A stretch of 41,613 bases of DNA, from positions 1-41,613 of the forward strand of contig JAFXSG010000002.1 in NCBI GenBank assembly GCA_017525875.1. The letters run 5' to 3'. Both the position numbers and the translations under genes were made by a program. This DNA is from Clostridia bacterium. Lineage in GTDB: Bacteria > Bacillota > Clostridia > Christensenellales > CAG-138. Shown here one piece after another: positions 6,806 through 13,908 of the stretch. Positions within the stretch are counted from its first letter, which is position 1. Every line of letters begins with the position of its first letter. The notes under the pieces were generated by a model, which was not told where the DNA came from, did no database searches, and was given only the letters and a program-made list of their open reading frames with translations.

Positions 6806-7561
6806 TCACTTCTTTGCAACCACGATCGGCTGATAGAATCCTGTTTCCTCCGGTAATTTCCATAATACCTGCCGACATCCATATGAGAGCAGCAGGTTCG
6901 TCAATTCTTCTCTGCGAACAGCCCTGTACTCGCACACAAACTTACTGATCTGAAGGTTCTCCTCATCGTCTATAATGTACTGTGTAAGCTGATAGTTGTC
7001 TCCGTTCCAGACCCACGTTTGGAAAGAAACACGCTGTCCCTTATTTGTTTTGTGGATATAAGGCGGGGAATACGGCGGCTTTGCAGCGAGAAGGCTGTCA
7101 TAATCACGGATGCTGGCAACAAAGATACCGTCCGGTCTGATTTGACCGGTGATGCTTCTCACAGCCGATTCCAGAGCTTCGCTTGTAAGCATGTGCGGAA
7201 GCGCATTGTCCATAGCGATCACTATGTCAAACTTTTCCGAAAAGGCGTCGGACAGGGCGCGGAAATCAGCATGCCTGAAACGTATATTCACGCCGTTTTT
7301 CTCAGCACGCATAGTTGCCTCGGCAAGTTCTCCGTCACTGATATCCGATGCAGTCACTGAATAACCGAGCGCGGCCAGTCCGATTGCCTGCGTTCCGATC
7401 CCACATGCACAGTCAAGAATCTGGGCTGTCTTATCGAATCCGCTGTCGACAAAGAGCTTATTCAGAATCATAGCCTGTTCGTGTGTTGTGGCCTGCCAAT
7501 CGAGAAACAGCTTATCATACTGAGTTGCAAAATTATCATAGAAGGTCTGTATAATATCCAT
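6806..7561 (-). CDS. Class I SAM-dependent methyltransferase
   Basis: A 251-aa soluble methyltransferase. Motif I is ILDCACGIGTQAIGLAALG (about residues 48-66), motif II ends in the acidic VTASDISDGEL, and the adenine-binding motif is RFRHADFRAL. Motif IV is FDIVIAMDNALPHML, followed by the RPDGIFVASIRDYD motif. The fold and length fit class I enzymes acting on small molecules; the substrate is not evident. ATG 7561 has GGGAG 10 bases upstream. It is a cassette-like gene with array junctions on both sides. Confidence 0.88.
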   Translation of the reverse strand: MDIIQTFYDNFATQYDKLFLDWQATTHEQAMILNKLFVDSGFDKTAQILDCACGIGTQAIGLAALGYSVTASDISDGELAEATMRAEKNGVNIRFRHADFRALSDAFSEKFDIVIAMDNALPHMLTSEALESAVRSITGQIRPDGIFVASIRDYDSLLAAKPPYSPPYIHKTNKGQRVSFQTWVWNGDNYQLTQYIIDDEENLQISKFVCEYRAVRREELTNLLLSYGCRQVLWKLPEETGFYQPIVVAKK

Positions 7562-7576
7562 ACACCGGTCACTCCC

Positions 7577-7629
7577 ATAAATCCCGTTTTGTGCAATTCT
7601 CCCTCCGCCGTCCCGGCAAGCGGGAAGTT
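7577..7629. repeat. Array junction motif, arms A and B
   Basis: ATAAATCCCGTTTT (7577-7590) lies just beyond the ribosome site of the methyltransferase gene. TCCCGGCAAGCGGGAAGTT (7611-7629) precedes the stop codon of the gene at 7637. The hairpin TCCCG/CGGGA is kept although the loop changed from ACAAA to GCAAG, a compensated pattern that suggests the fold matters. Confidence 0.6.
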
Positions 7630-7636
7630 GTTAAAT

Positions 7637-8041
7637 TCATTGTTTCTTATCCAACTTGTTTTGCCGTTCTGCTCTCTTCGCTCGGCGTTGATCTCTGTTC
7701 TTTTTCTCAGATTCAAATATTTCGACAGCAGCATCGGTTAAGTCTTCATCCCATATCTCCCCGGATACCACAGTTTCCGCCCATGGACATAGCATTTTAT
7801 AATCCGAGTCAAGAATGACCGTATATGGCAAACCACAGCGATCGTTGACCGTCATATATAAATGTCTTCCTGTTCGGATAAGAGCTTTCGTTCCTTCGGT
7901 ATCTGAATCATCAGCCAGATCGTATACCTCTTCTGTTATCTCATACAGATCATGGTTGGTCCCGGCACCGATCTCGGCCGTATAAAGACCCGTTTCAGGA
8001 TCATAACAACATCTCCATCCACACCCACTTTTGAATTCCAT
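7637..8041 (-). CDS. Orphan protein, paralogue of the gene at 2976-3479
   Basis: A 134-aa soluble protein of unknown function. Blocks shared with the other copy are GCGWRCCYD, GLYTAE, HDLYEI, RTGRHLY, LCPWAE, GEIWDEDLTD-A-V and SEKKNRDQR. Two conserved Cys (CC in GWRCCY) are not kept in the paralogue (GWKACF). The C-terminus is strongly basic (RRAKRAERQNKLDKKQ), which could bind nucleic acid. ATG 8041 is chosen because GAGG lies five bases upstream and the similarity to the paralogue begins there; an upstream extension in the same frame overlaps the neighbouring gene. Confidence 0.68.
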   Translation of the reverse strand: MEFKSGCGWRCCYDPETGLYTAEIGAGTNHDLYEITEEVYDLADDSDTEGTKALIRTGRHLYMTVNDRCGLPYTVILDSDYKMLCPWAETVVSGEIWDEDLTDAAVEIFESEKKNRDQRRAKRAERQNKLDKKQ

Positions 8042-8051
8042 CTTTACCTCA

Positions 8052-8065
8052 CTAAATCCCGATTT
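8052..8065. repeat. Array junction motif, arm A
   Basis: CTAAATCCCGATTT between the GAGG of the gene starting at 8041 and the stop codon (8079-8081) of the gene upstream. It contains the palindrome AAATC-CC-GATTT. Confidence 0.55.
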
Positions 8066-8078
8066 CTCAAGATCGCCT

Positions 8079-8732
8079 TCAAAGCTCGTCAGGCGTCGTG
8101 AAGTCAAGAAAACAGCCGCCCTTGCTCTTTGCCTTTTCCATAAACGCGGCAAGAACGCCGTTTGCGATGATAGTCTTCGTGCACCAGCACTTTTCCGCCA
8201 GTTCATCGCTTGTCATGGAAAGGTAGAAATCATCGGGGATATCAAAGCTGACTTCTCCGCCGCCGGTTTGGCCCGGCGCGCTTCCCTGGCACCTGCAATC
8301 CTGATGGATATAGGCGCTGCCGTCCTCCCGGAACCGTACGGTGACAGTATCGTTGCCATGTTCGAAATAGTCGCCCACGCTGGCCAGCTCCACGTCCAGA
8401 TGGAGAAAGCGGAGTCGGTATTTCCGCGCCAGGCGCTCCGCCGCCGTATCGTAAACGCCGCGCAGGATGACCTTGTTCTTTCGAAACAGTTCGGCCGTCT
8501 TTTCGGTCATGTGAAGGTCGCACTCGGGATTGTTGATCCAGACCGAGTTTATGGTCGGCAGCAGTTCAAAGAGATCGGGCTCGACTTCCCTTATCTCCTC
8601 GCCCAGGCCCAGCGCCACGCCCCGCGGATCGCACCTCAGCTCCTCATCCCAGCGGGCTATGTTTTCTTTTCTCAAAATCTCTCCGCCAAAAGCGTCAAAA
8701 CCGTTTTTTCTGTATCCGAGGCTTACGATCAT
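8079..8732 (-). CDS. Unknown soluble protein
   Basis: A 217-aa protein I do not recognize. The first half (IREVEPDLFELLPTINSVWI) reads like a cap of a leucine-rich repeat (LRR_5-like) domain. The rest has VRFREDGSAYIHQDCRCQG and a C-terminal segment with CWC and GGCFLDF. No signal peptide. ATG 8732 is chosen for AAGGAG seven bases upstream; an in-frame ATG at 8756 has none. GC-rich, with a 70-base gap to the lipoprotein gene upstream. Confidence 0.65.
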   Translation of the reverse strand: MIVSLGYRKNGFDAFGGEILRKENIARWDEELRCDPRGVALGLGEEIREVEPDLFELLPTINSVWINNPECDLHMTEKTAELFRKNKVILRGVYDTAAERLARKYRLRFLHLDVELASVGDYFEHGNDTVTVRFREDGSAYIHQDCRCQGSAPGQTGGGEVSFDIPDDFYLSMTSDELAEKCWCTKTIIANGVLAAFMEKAKSKGGCFLDFTTPDEL

Positions 8733-8802
8733 GAGCCGCTCCTTTCTTTGCTCCAAATGCTGTTTATTTTTGCTGACTTACGTTAGCGGTTCGATCCGCC
8801 GC

Positions 8803-9288
8803 TCAATGCCAAAGCTCATACCCGTAAGCTTCGATATATCCGGGTATCTCAATTTCTTTTCCGTTCGTATCCAGCGCGCGGAAGACGGAAGGCGTATTCA
8901 TCAGCCGGATCGTTTCGTCGTATTCAAGCAGGAAATTATTATCGGGATCCCCCGACAGGGTGTAGACCCGCCTGTCCTTGTTGCCGGGATCAACGACCGA
9001 AGAGCTGTTCTCGTCCTGAATGATGTATCCGATGCATTTCTCGGCATAGGTCGGCCGATAAGCGCTGCTGGTCGTGCCGTAGGGGACGTACAGCCTGCCG
9101 TTATACTCGATGGTCCCGAACAGCGCGCCGTCATGCTCGGCGTCTTCATAGGTCCCCATCCCGAACGCGATGGCGTCCGCAGGCAACGGCGGATACTTTT
9201 GCTTCGCGCATCCGCTCAGCGATAAAAGGAGAATCACAACGGCGATCATTGCCGCCAGCCGCTTTTTTGCGGAAACGTTGTTTTTCAT
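8803..9288 (-). CDS. Small orphan lipoprotein
   Basis: A 161-aa predicted lipoprotein. Residues 1-27 are a signal peptide (KNNVSAKKRLAAM, a hydrophobic core, lipobox SLSGC with Cys27). The exported part has beta-type strands (GTIEYNGRLYVPYG) and no family I recognize. ATG 9288 is chosen for AGGAG and GAGAGGG just upstream and because it starts the signal peptide. It is the first gene after the promoter at 9328-9356. Its leader holds a motif like array arm A (GATCCCGTATTT, 9307-9318). Confidence 0.72.
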   Translation of the reverse strand: MKNNVSAKKRLAAMIAVVILLLSLSGCAKQKYPPLPADAIAFGMGTYEDAEHDGALFGTIEYNGRLYVPYGTTSSAYRPTYAEKCIGYIIQDENSSSVVDPGNKDRRVYTLSGDPDNNFLLEYDETIRLMNTPSVFRALDTNGKEIEIPGYIEAYGYELWH

Positions 9289-9327
9289 CTGTCCCTCTCC
9301 TCGTTTGATCCCGTATTTTCGCAAATA

Positions 9328-9356
9328 AGTTTACCACATCCGCAGCCGCTTTTCAA
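9328..9356 (-). promoter_or_regulatory. Conserved array promoter, copy 1
   Basis: On the minus strand TTGAAA (9356-9351), 17 bases, then TAAACT (9333-9328) with extended -10 TGG. The spacer end GCGGATGTGG matches the other two copies. It drives 9288 and probably the genes down to the terminator at 6162-6184. Confidence 0.75.
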
Positions 9357-9535
9357 CGAAAGCAATACCGCGGTTCGGCACCGGGCAATACCGCGGAGCA
9401 ACCCCGACCGTCTTCTGCGCGACCGACGATCCCGGCCCGCGTGCCTTGCGTGAGGAAAATTGCGTTTTCTGTCGCTTTCCGGAGACACTTACACAGACAT
9501 TTTTCGTCTTTTTCACTTCCGTTTCCTTCTTCATT

Positions 9536-9550
9536 ATGGTATAATACCAT
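9536..9550. promoter_or_regulatory. Palindrome over a plus-strand -10 box
   Basis: ATGGTATAATACCAT is a perfect 15-base palindrome around TATAAT (9540-9545), about 44 bases before the NERD gene. The -35 region is weak (TTCCGT, 9517-9522). A dimeric regulator, perhaps the WYL protein encoded downstream, could bind here; that link is inference. Confidence 0.5.
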
Positions 9551-9588
9551 TCGGCATAATCTATCGACCGGAAGGAGCGGAGGTCGTT

Positions 9589-10341
9589 ATGACGAGCTTG
9601 CTTGGCTTATTCAGCAAATCACCCTTTGTTAATGAGATGAAGGGTGGATTTGGCGAGTTCATGGCCAAGAACTATGCGAACATATTCACCGATACGCTCG
9701 TGCTTAACGATATCCTGATCGAAGGCTCAAACGGGAAGACAACTCAAATCGATTTGCTGATGATCGGCGCAAAAGGGATTTACGTCGCAGAGGTCAAAAC
9801 GTTTATCGGTGCCAAAGTCTATGGCGACGGGCTAAGGAAAAACTGGTATTATTACAAGGGCGGCCATAAGTATGAGATCTACAGCCCGATAAAGCAGAAC
9901 AAGGCTCATATCGATCACTTGCGAAAGTTCCTCAGCGCTTTCGGTGACGTGCCGCTTTTTTCCGTTATCGTGATGATCTGCGATGATTACAAGGTTTCCA
10001 CTATCAATCAGCCCGGAAGTGTTGAAACCTGCGTGTGTAATTCGCTTCCTTCGATGAAGGAAGGAATGCGCCTGATCGGAGCCGACAAACCGGTAGTGCT
10101 CGACGAGACGAAAAGACAGGAGATCTGCCGGTACATCAAGGATAATCAGATTCAGGGATGGGCCGAGAGGGAGATCCACAAACAGGACGTTAAGGAGTAT
10201 CAACAGACTCTCGAGGAGTGCAGTAAGCAAAAACTCTGCCCTTATTGCAAGGCACCGCTTGTATTGAGAAAAGGAAAATACGGCGAGTTTTACGGCTGCA
10301 GCAACTATCCGAAGTGTCGGTATACGCAAAAGGAGAGCTAA
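9589..10341 (+). CDS. NERD-domain protein with zinc-ribbon
   Basis: A 250-aa protein. The NERD (nuclease-related) domain, about residues 18-125, shows the restriction-endonuclease-like core: DLLMIGAKGIYVAEVKTF contains the D...ExK catalytic pattern. A linker follows, then a C-terminal topoisomerase-type zinc ribbon with CPYCKAPL and YGCSNYPKC (four Cys). This pairing suggests a DNA-processing or DNA-binding nuclease. ATG 9589 follows GGAGCGGAGG; the frame stays open further upstream but without a ribosome site. TAA (10339-10341) is followed after one base by an orphan ATG, the duplicated start of the WYL gene (10343-10360). Confidence 0.88.
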   Translation: MTSLLGLFSKSPFVNEMKGGFGEFMAKNYANIFTDTLVLNDILIEGSNGKTTQIDLLMIGAKGIYVAEVKTFIGAKVYGDGLRKNWYYYKGGHKYEIYSPIKQNKAHIDHLRKFLSAFGDVPLFSVIVMICDDYKVSTINQPGSVETCVCNSLPSMKEGMRLIGADKPVVLDETKRQEICRYIKDNQIQGWAEREIHKQDVKEYQQTLEECSKQKLCPYCKAPLVLRKGKYGEFYGCSNYPKCRYTQKES

Positions 10342-10342
10342 A

Positions 10343-10360
10343 ATGGCGACCTCGAACTAT
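10343..10360 (+). repeat. Duplicated first 18 bases of the WYL gene, left copy
   Basis: ATGGCGACCTCGAACTAT is identical to 11048-11065, the true start of the WYL gene. This left copy has the better ribosome site (AAAAGGAGAGCTAAA) and sits right behind the NERD stop codon, so it is probably the original start. The 705-bp block 10361-11065 between them carries the VanZ gene. Confidence 0.8.
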
Positions 10361-10424
10361 TGGTATTCGTGCAATCAAACATATGATTTGCTCATTTCCG
10401 GGAGTATTCAGAGGAGATAATGAT

Positions 10425-10994
10425 ATGCTTAAGGATTTTCTAATGATCGCAGTGCTCTCGGCAATAGTTTGGGCGATCGTTTTTGCCGTAAAACGGGGAA
10501 GCATTTGGCGATATACTGCATGGGCGGTGCTTTCCGCATACTTAGTGTACGTTGCATATTTAACGATCTTTCCGATAGAGATCAATTCATCAATACAAAA
10601 GGCATTTGCAGAAGAAGGGTGGAAAATCACCGACAGTATTGTATTGATCCCTTTTCGTGACGGGATATCACGCGATGACTTTCTCAACGTGATCATGGCG
10701 ATCCCATTTGGCTTTTTACTGCCTTTTGTAAAGAAAAAAGCAATGTGGAAAACCGCCTTGACCGCAGGCTTGATCTTCGGAACGACCATTGAGCTTTTAC
10801 AGTTGCTGCAAGCCGCCGTACAAGGGTATTCATTCAGGTATACCGACGTATCGGATGTGATCTGCAACCTTGCCGGAACACTGATAGGATGGGCGGCAGC
10901 AGCCGCAACCATCCTTCTGGTTCAAAAAAGAAAAGCACCGGATGACAACGAAAAATCATTATGCTCATATATTGCCCAAAGGTGCGTGAAGTAA
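10425..10994 (+). CDS. VanZ-family membrane protein, apparently inserted
   Basis: A 189-aa membrane protein with hydrophobic segments near residues 4-21, 29-47, about 83-101, 106-124 and 141-162. VanZ hallmarks are DSIVLIPFRDG, FLNVIMAIPFGFLLPF and TIELLQLLQ...RYTDVSDVICNLAGTLIGW. It differs clearly from the VanZ at 6198-6740, so it is not a recent copy of it. ATG 10425 is chosen for GAGGAG eight bases upstream. It lies between the NERD and WYL genes inside a block bracketed by an 18-bp direct repeat, which indicates that it entered a pre-existing NERD-WYL pair. Confidence 0.85.
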   Translation: MLKDFLMIAVLSAIVWAIVFAVKRGSIWRYTAWAVLSAYLVYVAYLTIFPIEINSSIQKAFAEEGWKITDSIVLIPFRDGISRDDFLNVIMAIPFGFLLPFVKKKAMWKTALTAGLIFGTTIELLQLLQAAVQGYSFRYTDVSDVICNLAGTLIGWAAAAATILLVQKRKAPDDNEKSLCSYIAQRCVK

Positions 10995-11047
10995 TGAAAA
11001 TACAGGCTGGCTCAATGTTTCCTGTGCAAAGGACGGTTAAATAAACT

Positions 11048-12115
11048 ATGGCGACCTCGAACTATCAAAAGATCAAGATGCTCAAGCTTATGGAGATGCT
11101 GCGCCGGGACGCCGACGAAGCAAACCCCATGACGACGGAGGAGATCTGCCGCCGCCTTATCGCGATGGAGATCTCCTGCGACAGGCGCACGGTCACGAAG
11201 GACATCGAGCTGCTCAACCAGTATGGCTACGAGGTCCAGAACCGCATGGTAGGCCACAAGAAGGGCTACTTCCTCACCGACCGCACCTTCTCGGATTCGG
11301 AGCTGCGCATCCTCGTGGACGCAGTGCAGGCAGTGAATTTCATCACCGAAAAGAAGTCCGAGGAGCTCACCGAAAAGCTCGCTTACCTCGGCAGCAGCCA
11401 CCGCGAGGAGCGCATGAGGAGCAGTATCGTCCGCTTCAATTCGCGCAAGCACACCAACGAACAGGTCTATTATGCCGTCCAGAACATCGAGACCGCTCTT
11501 CTCGAAAGGAAGAAGGTTTCGTTTTTCTATTACGATCTCGATGAAAACGGCGAGCGCGTGTACCGCAAGGACAAGGCGCGCTACGTCGTGGACCCGATCG
11601 CGCTCGTGATGCACGAGGACCTCTACTACCTGCTCGCGTACAGCACCAAGTACCGCAATAAGACGACCTACCGCATCGACCGCATGGATATCGTTGAGGT
11701 CGAGGACGCGGAGGTCTGCCAGAAAGCGATCGATATGCGCGCTGACGTCGACGCGCAGGTCAAGAGGGCGTTCAAGATGTTCGCCGGCAAGACCGCCCGC
11801 GTCACGCTCGAATTCGACCGCCAGCTCATCGGCTGCATCTACGATAAATTCGGCGAGGATACCCGCATCACGCCGTCGCCCGTGAAGCCCGACTGCTTCC
11901 GCGCCGCAGTCAGCGTCGACGTCAGTCCCACCTTCTTCGGCTGGATCTTCCAGTTCATGGGCGCCGTGGAGATCATCGCCCCGAGAACGCTCCGGAAAGA
12001 GTACGCCACCCGCGTCGTCAAATCCGCTCACAACGAAGTCGAATGGATGCGGCTGGATAAAAACGAGGATAAGAGCACAAAGCCGAAGCGGAGGAAAAAG
12101 AAGAAATCGGAATAA
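11048..12115 (+). CDS. WYL-domain transcriptional regulator
   Basis: A 355-aa cytoplasmic regulator. The N-terminal winged helix-turn-helix (about 8-75) includes TTEEICRRL and the recognition helix CDRRTVTKDIELLNQYGYEV. The WYL domain (about 145-225) has KVSFFYYDL, VDPIALVMHEDLYYLLAY (the W-Y-L region with W replaced) and TTYRIDRMDIVEV. A WCX-type C-terminal domain follows (ARVTLEFD to HNEVEWMR) and a Lys/Arg-rich tail. WYL proteins often control defence or DNA-damage genes by sensing nucleic-acid ligands. Its present ribosome site (AAGGACGG, far from the ATG) is weaker than the one preserved at the duplicated start 10343. Confidence 0.9.
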   Translation: MATSNYQKIKMLKLMEMLRRDADEANPMTTEEICRRLIAMEISCDRRTVTKDIELLNQYGYEVQNRMVGHKKGYFLTDRTFSDSELRILVDAVQAVNFITEKKSEELTEKLAYLGSSHREERMRSSIVRFNSRKHTNEQVYYAVQNIETALLERKKVSFFYYDLDENGERVYRKDKARYVVDPIALVMHEDLYYLLAYSTKYRNKTTYRIDRMDIVEVEDAEVCQKAIDMRADVDAQVKRAFKMFAGKTARVTLEFDRQLIGCIYDKFGEDTRITPSPVKPDCFRAAVSVDVSPTFFGWIFQFMGAVEIIAPRTLRKEYATRVVKSAHNEVEWMRLDKNEDKSTKPKRRKKKKSE

Positions 12116-12168
12116 CGGCTGTCGTATTTGTTTTTAACAGGATTCAAATGGGCGGAAAGGTAACATAA

Positions 12169-13908
12169 ATGGCTAAAATGCGTGAATGGGACAAATATGA
12201 AGCTGCGATATTGCTCGAAGCATATTTGAAAGTCCGCGATGGCAAGCTTGCAAGGCAAAAAGCGATCGAGGAAGTTTCGTGTGCTCTTAGGAAGATGGCC
12301 TTAAACCAAGGCGCTGAAATTGATGAGGTTTACAGAAATGAAAATGGGATCTCAATGCAGCTTTATCATATTTCGACAACATATTTGGGAATTGACAAAG
12401 AAAAAGCATCCGCAAAAGTCTTTCACGATATAGTTGAGATATACCGAAATGATCAAAAGAGATTCCTTGAGGTATTATCCAAGGCACAATCTATGATAGA
12501 AGCTACAATGACAATTGCTGATGCGTTCAAGGAGTGGCTCAATGATAATTATCCCAAACTCAGCTGGGATTCTATTTTGCGTGATTTGCAAGCCGCAGAG
12601 GAATACTGCACCAAAAAGCTGATACTTAGAGCTCCTTTGCTGGAGACGACTGATCCTTCGATAGTTAAGCGAGTCTTTCTTACTGTAGAATCAGACAGAG
12701 TTTTCCGGTTCACATATAAAAATCGCAGGAACGATATTCACAAAGCGGTGTCCATTTACTATAAGTTCGTAAAAAGTGGTAAAGCCGCTCAAGCTCAAAA
12801 TGGTTTGACTAAAGCTTCAACGCTGAAAGCCGATTCGTCTGGTGCTGCCGGAGAAGTGTTTACTGAACCCGCTGAAACAGCCCCGGCTAGCAATGCTGAT
12901 ACAGCAGCAAAGGATCAAGCTGAACTGAACGAGACCTCGGACACCGTGCTGGAGTACTTGAAGTCCAAAAGTATCGAGTACATCGATTCTCGCGCCAATC
13001 AGGGCTGCCTTTGGATTATCGGTGGAACAAGCATTGATCACCTTCTGAATCCTTTGAGAGCTGCTGGTATGGTGCTGGTCTATAAGCCCGATGGAGGAAT
13101 AGCTACAGACGGAAGAAAGGCATATTGGACGACAGATAGCTCACCTAGCAACATAAACATAATTGAGGAAAAACCGGAGCCTATTCCCTTCAAGGAACCG
13201 CCTAAGCAAGATTCAGCCGTGGATCAGTGGCTTCAGCGGAAGCACCCAGATGAGTATAAGCGGATTAGGAAAAAGCTGTATGAACTTACTCAAGAGATGA
13301 AATATGGCATAACAATTTATGACTTTCAGGATGCGCTTAAGCCGCAGATATCCTATTTCGTATCCCTTGATGTACTGTCAAACGCAACATGGTCTGAAAA
13401 GTGCGGGAATAACCTGTATGGCATGCCGAAGTTCAGATACATTGGCGAATACTCTGAAGAGAGCGAAACCCCGGATACTCCGGTAATAGCAGATACTCCT
13501 GTGGTAAGTACCAATAGTATCAAGGAGTCGTTGCTCAAGACGATAGAGTATCTTTCATCGCGCTATACTGTAAGGCTCGCATACGACCATTTTGAAAAGC
13601 CATCAACGCGATCAAACAATGATATTCTGTACAAGGTGTTTAATGACTATAAAGACATAATGTGGGTTTACTATACTCGTTTAAAAACAACCCATTATGT
13701 AAGCGTCGAAACAGAACCGGAATACCTCGAAAGCATAGACCGTGAGATAACTGGGTTTACAAGAATTCAAGACAGAAATGCGCATCCATGCAGGAAGATG
13801 TTTTTTGAGGACTATACAGCGATAAGGGCTTACTGTATGATACTCTTTGCCCAGTCTATGAGTCCCTCTGACTCATTTATCACCAGTTCCTGCCAGATCC
13901 CGCCATAG
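12169..13908 (+). CDS. Large unknown protein next to the WYL gene
   Basis: A 579-aa protein. The N-terminal ~105 residues (WDKYEAAILLEAYL, SCALRKMALN, IDEVYRNENGISMQ) form a helical module that I recall at the N-terminus of several Firmicutes helicase- or restriction-like proteins. A central part (about 258-325: YIDSRANQGCLWIIGG ... ATDGRKAYWTT) resembles a module also seen attached to large DUF3320-type helicases. Between them is a low-complexity linker (about 205-250). No ATPase or nuclease motif is evident. The last 26 residues (13830-13908) are read antisense to the Nmad3 gene's 3' end, so the natural C-terminus may have been lost. It lies 54 bases behind the WYL gene. Confidence 0.7.
   Translation: MAKMREWDKYEAAILLEAYLKVRDGKLARQKAIEEVSCALRKMALNQGAEIDEVYRNENGISMQLYHISTTYLGIDKEKASAKVFHDIVEIYRNDQKRFLEVLSKAQSMIEATMTIADAFKEWLNDNYPKLSWDSILRDLQAAEEYCTKKLILRAPLLETTDPSIVKRVFLTVESDRVFRFTYKNRRNDIHKAVSIYYKFVKSGKAAQAQNGLTKASTLKADSSGAAGEVFTEPAETAPASNADTAAKDQAELNETSDTVLEYLKSKSIEYIDSRANQGCLWIIGGTSIDHLLNPLRAAGMVLVYKPDGGIATDGRKAYWTTDSSPSNINIIEEKPEPIPFKEPPKQDSAVDQWLQRKHPDEYKRIRKKLYELTQEMKYGITIYDFQDALKPQISYFVSLDVLSNATWSEKCGNNLYGMPKFRYIGEYSEESETPDTPVIADTPVVSTNSIKESLLKTIEYLSSRYTVRLAYDHFEKPSTRSNNDILYKVFNDYKDIMWVYYTRLKTTHYVSVETEPEYLESIDREITGFTRIQDRNAHPCRKMFFEDYTAIRAYCMILFAQSMSPSDSFITSSCQIPP

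Noticed and set aside
2976-9288. Classical integron
   Set aside because: No IntI integrase and no attC with R'/R'' boxes was seen, and the junction motifs differ from known attC sites. Reported instead as a cassette-like array of unknown mechanism.
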